Positions 27,050 through 34,594 of a stretch of 64,000 bases of DNA are shown in pieces. Numbering within the stretch: position 1 is the first letter of the stretch; each line of letters begins with the position of its first letter. The translations under genes and the position numbers were made by a program. The notes under the pieces are model-generated. The model was not told the origin of the DNA, did not search any database, and saw only the letters and a list, made by a program, of their open reading frames with translations. This DNA is from Deltaproteobacteria bacterium (lineage in GTDB: Bacteria; Desulfobacterota; Syntrophia; Syntrophales; UBA5619), in the NCBI GenBank assembly GCA_021372695.1, contig JAJFTY010000149.1, positions 16,853 through 80,852 on the forward strand. The letters run 5' to 3'.

Positions 27050-28021
27050 ATGAAGAAATTCTGGTCAGTCGTGGCGATTTTGTCTGTCCTGGGATGGGCG
27101 GGGGGCTTTGGGAGCGTCCAGGCGGCAGCCTATCCCGAACGTGGAATTGAAATCATCGTTCCGTTTGGTGTCGGCGGCGGCAGCGATACGGCGGCAAGAG
27201 CCGTGGCTGAGGGGCTGAAGCCGCTTCTGAAGGTTCCCCTGATCATCACCAATATGGCCGGCGGCGGCGCCACCAAGGGGATGCTCTACGTCGCCCAGCA
27301 GCCCGCCGAAGGCTACGAGGTCCTCGCCGTCACCACCTCCCATCTGATCGACGCGGTCAAGCCGAAAACGCGGGCGCACATCCTGAGGGATTTCGATCCC
27401 CTCATGCGGATCCAGTGGGATACCTCCGCGGTCTCGATTGCCGGGGATTCCAAGTTCAAGACCCTGGCCGAGCTTGCTGATTGGGGCAAGAAGAATCCGA
27501 AGATGCTCAAGTTCGCCGGCACCTCTCCCGGAGGATGGTCCGAAATCCAGACCGTGGCTTTCTTCAAGAAGCTGGGCGTAGAGGTGACGTTCGTTCCGTT
27601 CGATTCCGGTGCCGAAATCAAGGCAGCCATCCTGGGCGGCCATATCCATGGCGCCGTGGAGGAACTGGCCGAGACGCTGCCGCTGATCGAGGCCGGCAAG
27701 CTGCGGTCGCTCGCGGTGATCATGGAGAAGAGGCATCCGGCGCTCCCGAACGTTCCGTGCACCACGGAGCTCGGCATCGACTATTCTCACGGCCTGATGC
27801 GGGCGTGGGCGGTCAAGAAGGGGACGCCGCCGGACCGGCAGAAATACCTCCACGACGTGATCAAGAGGGCCCTGGATGCCCCCATCTACAAGAAATTCGT
27901 CCAGGAAAACCACCTCTATGCCCGCCCGGGCTACCTGGGTCCCGAGGAGACCCGGAAATACTGGGACGAAGAGGTGAAGTTCTACACCGACGTCCTCAAG
28001 GACCTTGGCTACGTGAAATAG
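27050..28021 (+). CDS. tctC: Tripartite tricarboxylate transporter substrate-binding protein (TctC family)
   Basis: The 323-residue precursor has a Sec signal peptide (MKKFW start, cleavage around residue 25) and the TctC/Bug pattern YPERGIEIIVPFGVGGGSDTA followed by GGGATKGMLYVAQQPAEGY. Such proteins capture carboxylates (citrate, tricarballylate, nicotinate and others) in the periplasm. The specific ligand cannot be read. I start at 27050 because GGAGGGTG lies just upstream; a GTG nine bases earlier is within that region. It is first in tctC-tctB-tctA. Confidence 0.93.
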   Translation: MKKFWSVVAILSVLGWAGGFGSVQAAAYPERGIEIIVPFGVGGGSDTAARAVAEGLKPLLKVPLIITNMAGGGATKGMLYVAQQPAEGYEVLAVTTSHLIDAVKPKTRAHILRDFDPLMRIQWDTSAVSIAGDSKFKTLAELADWGKKNPKMLKFAGTSPGGWSEIQTVAFFKKLGVEVTFVPFDSGAEIKAAILGGHIHGAVEELAETLPLIEAGKLRSLAVIMEKRHPALPNVPCTTELGIDYSHGLMRAWAVKKGTPPDRQKYLHDVIKRALDAPIYKKFVQENHLYARPGYLGPEETRKYWDEEVKFYTDVLKDLGYVK

Positions 28022-28096
28022 TTCCTCCCGTGTTGACATCCATACCAGACGGGCGGAGAGGACGGACCTCTCCGCTCGCCCCAGGAGCAGAGGATC

Positions 28097-28609
28097 ATGA
28101 AAAAAGGTGAGGTTGTACTCAGTGGAATCTGCCTGGCTTTCTTTTCATTCATGTTTTACGAGGCCCTCGAATTGCGAAGTCTGGGGCGCTTCGGGGAGGT
28201 GGGAAGCGGGTTCTGGCCCCTTCTCTCCCTCGGGATGACCGTCATCCTGAGCCTGAACTGGCTGGTGACCAACCTGCGGAAATATGCCCGTGAGCGGGGA
28301 AAACCTACTGAAGAGCCGCCGACTCCGGCGGAGCGGATGGAGGCGTGGCAGAGACGGCGGAAGATAGCGCTCTGCAGCGTCTGCCTGCTGGTCTATATCG
28401 TCATCCTGCCCTGGATCGGTTTCATCCTGTCGACCATGCTCTTTATCCTGGCCTTTGTGCTGGTGCTGGAAGAGCGGAGGAAAGCGGTCCTGATCGCTTC
28501 GCCGCTCCTGATCACCGCGGCCGTCATCGTCATTTTCGCCAAATTCATCACGATTCCCCTTCCCAAGGGGGTCGGGATGTTTGCCGAATTCAGCCGTCTC
28601 TTCTACTAG
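28097..28609 (+). CDS. tctB: Tripartite tricarboxylate transporter small membrane subunit TctB
   Basis: A 170-residue protein with four predicted transmembrane helices (about 5-25, 42-60, 90-112, 115-150), the TctB topology. The N-terminal helix is followed by the family's small-residue motif GEVGSGFWPLLSLG. TctB is the small subunit that accompanies the large channel TctA. It lies 75 bp after tctC and 17 bp before tctA. Confidence 0.85.
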   Translation: MKKGEVVLSGICLAFFSFMFYEALELRSLGRFGEVGSGFWPLLSLGMTVILSLNWLVTNLRKYARERGKPTEEPPTPAERMEAWQRRRKIALCSVCLLVYIVILPWIGFILSTMLFILAFVLVLEERRKAVLIASPLLITAAVIVIFAKFITIPLPKGVGMFAEFSRLFY

Positions 28610-28626
28610 CCCGGAGGTCACTCACG

Positions 28627-30126
28627 ATGTTCGAACTCTACTGGAACGCCTTTGCGACCGTCCTCCTCCCCCAGAACATCCTGGCGATCTGCCTGGGGGG
28701 GCTCTGGGGGCTCCTGGCGGGAGCTCTTCCCGGCATCAGCACCTCCATGGGCGTCGTGCTGCTTCTGTCATTCACCTATGCGCTTTCACCGATCACGGCC
28801 TTCTGCATGCTCTGCGCCGCCTATTGCGGGGGCCTGACTGGAGGATCGATCACCTCGATCCTCTTCGGCATTCCCGGCGAGCCCTCGTCGATTCCCACCA
28901 CAATCGAAGGGTATGCCTTGGCCAAGCAGGGTCGGGCCGCCTTTGCGTTGTGGATTTTCATCATCTGTTCGATCGCGGGCGGGATCTTCAGCGTCTTCAT
29001 CATGATGGCGGCGACCCCCATCATGGCAAACTTTGCTTTGCGTTTCGGGCCGCCGGAATTCTTCGCCCTGGTCGTTCTCGGATTGAGCGTCGTCTCGAGC
29101 CTCTCGGGTGGGTCCATCGTGAAGGGGCTGTTGGCCTGCTTCTTCGGCCTCTTCCTGGCGACCGTCGGAACGGACGGGATCACCGGCGGGGAGAGGTTTA
29201 CCTTCGGGACCACGATTCTTCTGGGCGGGATCAACTTCGTGACCGCCATGGTGGGACTGCTCGCCGTCTCCGAGATCCTGGCCGAGGCGGAGGAGCCCTT
29301 CCAGGAGTACAAGAGCTCTGTTCGCTACAGGGGGCTCCGGGATGAACTGCCCAGAGTGAGGGATTACACGAAACACTGGTTCCTGCTGATCCGCAGCGCC
29401 GTCCTGGGGACCGTCGTCGGGTCGCTTCCGGGCGGAGGGGCCACCATCGCCTCCTTTCTCGCCTACGGAGACGCCTCGCGATCGACCAAACATCCGGAGA
29501 CGATCGGCAAGGGCTCGGTGGAGGGGCTGATGGCGGCCGAGACGGCGAACAACGCCTGTACCGGCGGGTCGATGACGATCCTGCTGGCACTCGGCCTCCC
29601 CGGGAGCAACACCACGGCCATGCTGATCGCAGCCTTCATGATCCACGGGATGCAGCCGGGACCCATGCTCTACGCCTCGCGGCCGGACATCATCTACGGG
29701 ATTTTCGTGGCGATGCTCATGTCCAACGTCTTTCTGCTGTTCCTGACGATCATGTCGATCAAACTCTTCCTCCAGCTGAACCGCCTGCCCTATACGGCTT
29801 TTTCGGCGGCGATCATGATCCTCTGCGTGATCGGGGCCTTTGGGCTGAACAACAGCATGGACGATCTCTACATCATGTTCGCCTTCGGGATCATCGGGTA
29901 TGTGATGCGGAAGTACAAGATCCCGATCGCGCCGGCGGTCCTGGGCCTCGTCCTGGGGGACCTGGCCGAGCTCTCCCTGCGGAGGTCGCTCCTGCTCTCC
30001 CTCGGGGATCCGACGATTTTCGTCAGCCGTCCCATCAGCCTCATCCTCCTTCTGGGGGCGCTGGTCTCCGTGCTCTGGCCCCTGCTGAAGAAGCCGAAGA
30101 TGCTGGAGGGGTCGGAGAATGCGTGA
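28627..30126 (+). CDS. tctA: Tripartite tricarboxylate transporter large membrane subunit TctA
   Basis: A 499-residue polytopic protein, the usual TctA length. Family motifs include WGLLAGALPGIS near the N-terminus, AYCGGLTGGSITSILFGIPGEPSS and, in the second half, GSLPGGGATIASFLAYGDASR with ETANNACTGGSMTILLALGLPG. These two pseudo-repeats form the substrate pathway. The ATG at 28627 is supported by GGAGG. A longer frame starting at 28345 overlaps tctB and is not the gene. With tctC and tctB it forms a cation-coupled carboxylate importer. Confidence 0.95.
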   Translation: MFELYWNAFATVLLPQNILAICLGGLWGLLAGALPGISTSMGVVLLLSFTYALSPITAFCMLCAAYCGGLTGGSITSILFGIPGEPSSIPTTIEGYALAKQGRAAFALWIFIICSIAGGIFSVFIMMAATPIMANFALRFGPPEFFALVVLGLSVVSSLSGGSIVKGLLACFFGLFLATVGTDGITGGERFTFGTTILLGGINFVTAMVGLLAVSEILAEAEEPFQEYKSSVRYRGLRDELPRVRDYTKHWFLLIRSAVLGTVVGSLPGGGATIASFLAYGDASRSTKHPETIGKGSVEGLMAAETANNACTGGSMTILLALGLPGSNTTAMLIAAFMIHGMQPGPMLYASRPDIIYGIFVAMLMSNVFLLFLTIMSIKLFLQLNRLPYTAFSAAIMILCVIGAFGLNNSMDDLYIMFAFGIIGYVMRKYKIPIAPAVLGLVLGDLAELSLRRSLLLSLGDPTIFVSRPISLILLLGALVSVLWPLLKKPKMLEGSENA

Positions 30127-30154
30127 CTCATTGCGGATGAAAGCGGGCTAATTC

Positions 30155-31516
30155 ATGGAAATGGTCACGCGGAAACTGGCGGGCTTTGCGGCCGAGCTCC
30201 GCTACGAGGCGCTCGACCCGGCGCTCATCCTCCATTTCAAGAAGCACCTGCTCGACGCGGTCGGCTGCGGGCTCCACGGTCTCTCCCAGCCCGGCGCCCG
30301 GATCGTCAACGAATACCTCCGGGAACAGGGCGGAAAAGAGGAAGCGACGCTCTGGTGCCAGCGGTTCCGCGGGCCGAGTGCCAATGTGGCGCTGGGCCTG
30401 GGCGTGATGATCCACAGCTTCGATTTCGACGACTATCACAACGCCAAGATCCATCCCGGAGCACCCGTGATTGCCGCGGCCGTTGCCGTGGGCGAGGCGA
30501 TCGGCGCCTCGGGCGAGGCTGTGGTCGCGGCCATGGCAGCCGGATATGAGGCGATGATCCGCGTGAGCCTTGCCACCGGACCGAGCGCCTCCCGGCTCCG
30601 GGGGTGGCATCTGACGGGGACGACGGGTACGTTCGGGGCGGCGGCTGCGGCGGGAAATCTCCTCGGATTGAACGCGGACGGGATGGCAAGCGCCCTGGGG
30701 ATGGCGGGGACCCAGTCGGCGGGCCTCTGGGCCTTCACCGCCGACGGGGCGATGAGCAAGCGATTCCATCCGGGGCATGCGGCCCAGAGCGGCGTCATGG
30801 CCGCGCTGCTGGCCCGGAGGGGTTTCCGGGGCCCGACGCAGATTCTTGAAGCGGCAGACGGCGGTTTCTGCCGGGCGACTTCGGACCGGATCGACCTTTC
30901 CCAGATCACGGAGGGGTTGGGAACAAATTTCCACTGCCTGGAGACGAACATCAAGCCCTATGCCTGCTGTGCGAGCTCCCACTCCGCCGTCGACGCGGTT
31001 TTCGAACTCCGGACGAGGCATCGCTTGGACCCCTCCGACGTCGAACGGGTCCGGGTCAAGACCGCGGAGGGGGTCAGGCTGCAGTGCGGCTTCGAATACC
31101 GCGCGGCAGGGGTGGTCCAGGCGCAGATGAGTCTCCAGTACATCGTTGCCGTGTCGCTTCTGGACGGTGCAGCGCTCCTGGAGCAGTTTTCGGAGGCGCG
31201 GATCGCGGACCCCACCGTGATGGAACTGGCCGGACGGGTCGACGTGGTTGCCGACCCCGAAATGGACAGTCTCTATCCGGGGCGTTATGCCAACAAGGTG
31301 GAGATCTTCCTCCGGAACGGGAAGCGATTCGCAGCACGGGTCGACTTCCCGCGGGGCTCCGTGGCGTTCCCCATGGCCTATCCGGAGGTGGCCGCAAAAT
31401 TCCGGAGCCTGGCTTCTCCCGTCGTCGGAGCGGACCGGACGGAAGCCCTCGTCGAAGCGATCGGGAAACTGGAACTTCTGGATGACGTCCGGGAACTGAC
31501 CGTTTTGCTTTCATAA
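30155..31516 (+). CDS. MmgE/PrpD family protein
   Basis: The 453-residue protein belongs to the MmgE/PrpD family (2-methylcitrate dehydratase, cis-aconitate decarboxylase relatives). Recognisable parts are HLLDAVGCGLHGL, HSFDFDDYH, the glycine-rich ALGMAGTQSAGLW, KRFHPGHAAQSG and KPYACCASSHSAVDA. Members act on citrate-like polycarboxylates. Directly after tctCBA (28 bp), it probably processes the imported acid: a module for uptake and dehydration or decarboxylation of a tricarboxylate is my inference. There is no strong ribosome binding site before the ATG; coupling to tctA is possible. Confidence 0.88.
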   Translation: MEMVTRKLAGFAAELRYEALDPALILHFKKHLLDAVGCGLHGLSQPGARIVNEYLREQGGKEEATLWCQRFRGPSANVALGLGVMIHSFDFDDYHNAKIHPGAPVIAAAVAVGEAIGASGEAVVAAMAAGYEAMIRVSLATGPSASRLRGWHLTGTTGTFGAAAAAGNLLGLNADGMASALGMAGTQSAGLWAFTADGAMSKRFHPGHAAQSGVMAALLARRGFRGPTQILEAADGGFCRATSDRIDLSQITEGLGTNFHCLETNIKPYACCASSHSAVDAVFELRTRHRLDPSDVERVRVKTAEGVRLQCGFEYRAAGVVQAQMSLQYIVAVSLLDGAALLEQFSEARIADPTVMELAGRVDVVADPEMDSLYPGRYANKVEIFLRNGKRFAARVDFPRGSVAFPMAYPEVAAKFRSLASPVVGADRTEALVEAIGKLELLDDVRELTVLLS

Positions 31517-31648
31517 GTCACCCCTTCGATGAATTCCATCAGCCTTGCCTGTCCCGTCACCGGAAAGCCGGAGCGAAACAGAAAATTTCGCACCCGTGAA
31601 TTGGCCGGGCGGTGCTGCCGCGGCGCTATCGGCAGCCCGAATTATTAC

Positions 31649-31675
31649 TTGACATCTGCGGACAGGCGCTATAAG
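31649..31675 (+). promoter_or_regulatory. Putative promoter of decarboxylase pump genes
   Basis: TTGACA (31649-31654) and TATAAG (31670-31675) are near-consensus hexamers, but only 15 bases separate them, which is short. Predicted start near 31682, 88 bases before the small gamma-like gene. Confidence 0.45.
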
Positions 31676-31769
31676 CAATCACGGTTTCAAGCGGTTTGGC
31701 CGGGTTAAGGAGGGATCGGATCAACGGCTGCCGGCGATGAAGCGGGCGGCCAAGAATGGAGGCGGGCGT

Positions 31770-31907
31770 ATGGATAATTTTACATTCGGAATTACAATGC
31801 TGATCTGCGGCATGGGGGGGACGATCCTGACCCTCTGGATCATGAGCCTCGTGATGGGGCTTATGGGGAAGCTGTTCCCCGTAAAGCCGGAAAAGAAGGA
31901 GGCCTAA
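31770..31907 (+). CDS. Small OadG-like gamma subunit of sodium-pumping decarboxylase
   Basis: A 45-residue frame with GGAGG seven bases upstream. It has a single transmembrane helix near the N-terminus (FGITMLICGMGGTILTLW), followed by LFPVKPEKKEA. This GMGGT-rich helix with a short charged tail is the OadG/MmdD gamma-subunit pattern; gamma subunits anchor the soluble carboxyltransferase to the beta pump. The usual length is 60-90 residues, so it is a minimal version. The stop is four bases before the beta-subunit start, and that gene's Shine-Dalgarno lies within the small gene's end. Too short for most gene finders. Confidence 0.78.
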   Translation: MDNFTFGITMLICGMGGTILTLWIMSLVMGLMGKLFPVKPEKKEA

Positions 31908-31910
31908 GCC

Positions 31911-33059
31911 ATGGTAGAAGCGATTTTCAACGGCCTCGGCGGCCTCATTATCGGGTTTCAGATGCTGGCGGTGGACTGGCGCAACCTCATCATGCTCATC
32001 GTGGGCTTTGTCCTTCTTTGGCTGGGAATCAAGAAGGACTGTGAACCGCTCCTGCTGGTCCCCATCGGATTCGGCTGCATCCTGGTGAACATTCCCCTGG
32101 CGGATGTCATGAGCGATGAGGGATTCATCCGCGTGATCTACAACGCCGGTATCGCAACGGAACTCTTCCCGCTCCTGATCTTCATCGGGATCGGTGCCAT
32201 GACCGACTTCGGCCCCGTCCTGGCCCAGCCCTCGACTTTTCTCCTTGGTGCGGCCGGTCAGTTCGGAATCTTCCTGACCCTGCTTCTGGCACTGGCCCTG
32301 GGCTTTCCCCAGCTCCAGGCGGTATCGATCGGGATCATCGGGGCCTGCGACGGACCCACGGCGATCTACGTAACCTCGAAATTCGCTCCGGAACTGCTGG
32401 GCGCGGTATCGGTCGCGGCCTACTCCTACATGTCGCTCGTGCCGATCATTCAGCCGCCGATCATGCGGTTCCTGACGACGAAGAAGGAACGGGAAACCAC
32501 GATGAAGCCCGTTGCCCGCCCCGTGTCCAAGACGACGAAGATGCTCTTCCCCCTGGTCATCACGATCCTGGGTGGTCTCATCGCCCCGAAGGGGTTGCCG
32601 CTCCTGGGGACGATCATGCTGGGGAACCTGATGAAGGAATCGGGCGTTGTCAGCCGGTTGACGAAGGCCTCGGAGAACGAGATCGCCAACGTCACGACCC
32701 TCTTCCTGGGGCTTTGCATCGGCGCGACCATGGTGGGCAGCGCCTTTGTCCGGGCGGAAACCTTGATCATCCTCTGCCTCGGTTTCGTGGCCATCTGCCT
32801 CGACACGGTCTGCGGCGTCTGCTTCGGCAAGGTCATGTATCTGATGACCGGCGGGAAGTTCAACCCCCTGATCGGCGCGGCGGGCATCTCCGCCTTCCCC
32901 ATGGCGGCCCGCGTCGTCCAGAAGGAAGGGCAGAAGTGGAACAAGAAGAGCTACCTGCTGATGCACGCCATGGGCGCCAACGCCGGCGGTCAGATCGGTT
33001 CGGTTATCGCCGCGGCGGTTATGCTGTCGGTTCTGGCCGGAATGGGGATCATCCGCTAA
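31911..33059 (+). CDS. Sodium-ion-translocating decarboxylase beta subunit
   Basis: The 382-residue membrane protein is a beta subunit (OadB/GcdB/MmdB family) that couples decarboxylation of carboxybiotin to sodium export. The key aspartate motif GACDGPTAIY is visible (Asp147), plus the second-half PMAARVVQKEGQKWN and MGANAGGQIGSV segments. About nine to eleven transmembrane helices are apparent. Which acid (oxaloacetate, glutaconyl-CoA, methylmalonyl-CoA or malonate) is decarboxylated is set by an alpha subunit not encoded nearby. Glutaconyl-CoA is plausible for a syntroph. It is preceded by the small gamma-like gene and followed by a terminator. Confidence 0.94.
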   Translation: MVEAIFNGLGGLIIGFQMLAVDWRNLIMLIVGFVLLWLGIKKDCEPLLLVPIGFGCILVNIPLADVMSDEGFIRVIYNAGIATELFPLLIFIGIGAMTDFGPVLAQPSTFLLGAAGQFGIFLTLLLALALGFPQLQAVSIGIIGACDGPTAIYVTSKFAPELLGAVSVAAYSYMSLVPIIQPPIMRFLTTKKERETTMKPVARPVSKTTKMLFPLVITILGGLIAPKGLPLLGTIMLGNLMKESGVVSRLTKASENEIANVTTLFLGLCIGATMVGSAFVRAETLIILCLGFVAICLDTVCGVCFGKVMYLMTGGKFNPLIGAAGISAFPMAARVVQKEGQKWNKKSYLLMHAMGANAGGQIGSVIAAAVMLSVLAGMGIIR

Positions 33060-33129
33060 GGTTCTTCTCTGTTCAAGTCTTAGATATTTGGGAAATATAG
33101 CCTTCCGTTCCTGGGAGGCGGTGCTCGAC

Positions 33130-33167
33130 GATCCGGCTGGGCCGAATGGCCCGGCCGGATCTTTTTT
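33130..33167 (+). terminator. Rho-independent terminator after the decarboxylase beta gene
   Basis: GATCCGGC pairs with GCCGGATC, extended by GGGCC/GGCCC around a small loop; the plus strand then has six T residues. It separates the decarboxylase genes from terC. No yybP-ykoY manganese riboswitch consensus is seen before terC, although this hairpin lies where an expression platform would be. Confidence 0.85.
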
Positions 33168-33204
33168 GGAATATTTTGAGATCTGATCGGGAGGAACCGG
33201 AATC

Positions 33205-33972
33205 TTGGATTGGGGATCAATTTTCAACGTCACGCTCGATTCTTCAGTTTTCGCCAGCACGCTCGGCATCATCATCATCAATCTCGTCCTTTCCGGTGAC
33301 AATGCCGTTCTGATCGCCATGGCGGTAAGGAATCTTCCCAGGGTGCAGCGCCAGAGAGGTATCTTCTTCGGGACAGGGGCGGCGGTCATCCTGAGAATCA
33401 TCCTGACATTCTTCGTCTCTCTGGTGATGGAGATCAACTTCATCAAGCTGATCGGTGGACTGCTGATCCTCTGGATCGGGATGTCCCTGTTCATGGAATC
33501 GGAGCCCTGCAAGGAGGGAAAAGAGTGCACCACCATGACGCAGGCCATCCGGATCATCCTGATTGCCGATCTGACGATGTCGCTCGATAACGTGCTGGCC
33601 GTGGCAGGCGCGGCGCACGGCAGCCCGTTCCTGCTGGTCCTGGGTCTGGTCCTGAGCATTCCGATCGTCATCTACGCCAGCAACCTGCTCTCCATGCTGA
33701 TGGACAGGTATCCGGTCATCATCGTGATCGGCGCAGCCATCCTCGGGAAGGTCGGCGGGGAGATGATCGTCGGCGACCGCTGGGTGGAAAGTATGTTCCA
33801 TCCCGGGCCCGTGATGGAGTACACGGCAATGGCCCTGGGCATTGTTGTCGTCATCGCCGGCGGCAAGCTCTGGGCAAAGCGGAACGCCTTCCCGGCACGG
33901 GAGATCCCCGAGGGGCCGGCGCTGGCGGCCGAGGAGGTCAATGTGACAGACAAGCCGCGCAGAGCGCCCTAG
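33205..33972 (+). CDS. TerC family integral membrane protein
   Basis: The 255-residue protein is a TerC/YjbE-type membrane protein with about seven to eight transmembrane helices. The family motifs LVLSGDNAVLIAMAVR near the N-terminus and DLTMSLDNVLAVAGAA in the middle are clear; their aspartates are thought to bind metal. Members act in metal homeostasis (manganese export, metalation of secreted enzymes). A cysteine pair (CKEGKEC) lies in a loop at about residue 97-103. Translation begins at a TTG: GGAGG is well placed before it and the sequence immediately matches the family. It stands alone after a terminator. Confidence 0.88.
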   Translation: MDWGSIFNVTLDSSVFASTLGIIIINLVLSGDNAVLIAMAVRNLPRVQRQRGIFFGTGAAVILRIILTFFVSLVMEINFIKLIGGLLILWIGMSLFMESEPCKEGKECTTMTQAIRIILIADLTMSLDNVLAVAGAAHGSPFLLVLGLVLSIPIVIYASNLLSMLMDRYPVIIVIGAAILGKVGGEMIVGDRWVESMFHPGPVMEYTAMALGIVVVIAGGKLWAKRNAFPAREIPEGPALAAEEVNVTDKPRRAP

Positions 33973-34030
33973 CTTCGCCGGTTTCTCTATTCCCCAGGGT
34001 GCCGTTTGGCATCGGGAGGGGAAGATTTTC

Positions 34031-34059
34031 TGGTCAAGCCGGCCCGCATGGTCTATACT
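34031..34059 (+). promoter_or_regulatory. Promoter for a leaderless mobB transcript
   Basis: A TATACT -10 element (34054-34059) with a weak -35, TGGTCA (34031-34036), at a 17-base spacing. The predicted start base is 34066, the A of the ATG. There is no Shine-Dalgarno sequence before mobB. Confidence 0.5.
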
Positions 34060-34065
34060 CGACCC

Positions 34066-34575
34066 ATGATTCCCATCGTTTCCATTGTCGGAAAATCAGA
34101 GTCGGGCAAGACCACGCTGATCGAAAAGCTCATCGCCGAGCTCTCCCGCCGGGGATGGCGGGTCGCGACGATCAAACACAATCGCCACGGCTTCGAGATC
34201 GACCATGAGGGGAAAGACAGCTGGCGCCACCGAAGAGCCGGCGCCGTGGCCACGGCCATCGTCTCGCCCGGAAAGGTCGCCCTCATCGAAGACGTGGATG
34301 CCGACTATGGCCTGGCCGAGGTCGGCGAGCGGTACATCCGGAACGCGGACCTCATCCTCGCCGAGGGATACAAGGGGAATCCCCATCCGAAAATCGAGGT
34401 CTTCCGGACGGAGTTGCGCCGGGAGCGCCTTTGCGGGCCGGAGGACAACCTGATGGCCCTCGCGGTCGATCAACCGATATCCGCCGAGGTTCCCGTTTTC
34501 GACCGAAACGATGCTCCGGGGATAGCGGATCTGATCGAAAAGCGTTTCCTGGTCCGTAAGAACAGGAAGGTTTGA
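34066..34575 (+). CDS. mobB: Molybdopterin-guanine dinucleotide biosynthesis protein MobB
   Basis: MobB is a GTP-binding helper for making the bis-MGD form of the molybdenum cofactor. The 169-residue protein begins with the P-loop IVGKSESGKTTL (residues 7-18), then VATIKHNRHGFEIDHEGKDSWRHRRAGA and LILAEGYKGNPHPKIEVFR, all family signatures. It fits with FdhE in supporting formate dehydrogenase. The start at 34066 is chosen from the family alignment; a frame extension to 34006 would include the promoter. The next gene (lutBA) is on the opposite strand, 19 bp away. Confidence 0.93.
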   Translation: MIPIVSIVGKSESGKTTLIEKLIAELSRRGWRVATIKHNRHGFEIDHEGKDSWRHRRAGAVATAIVSPGKVALIEDVDADYGLAEVGERYIRNADLILAEGYKGNPHPKIEVFRTELRRERLCGPEDNLMALAVDQPISAEVPVFDRNDAPGIADLIEKRFLVRKNRKV

Positions 34576-34594
34576 AAAGAGGACCGATCCGCAA

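Noticed and set aside
33060..33204. Possible yybP-ykoY manganese riboswitch before terC
   Set aside because: The conserved aptamer sequence is not seen; the only structure is a plain intrinsic terminator of the upstream gene.
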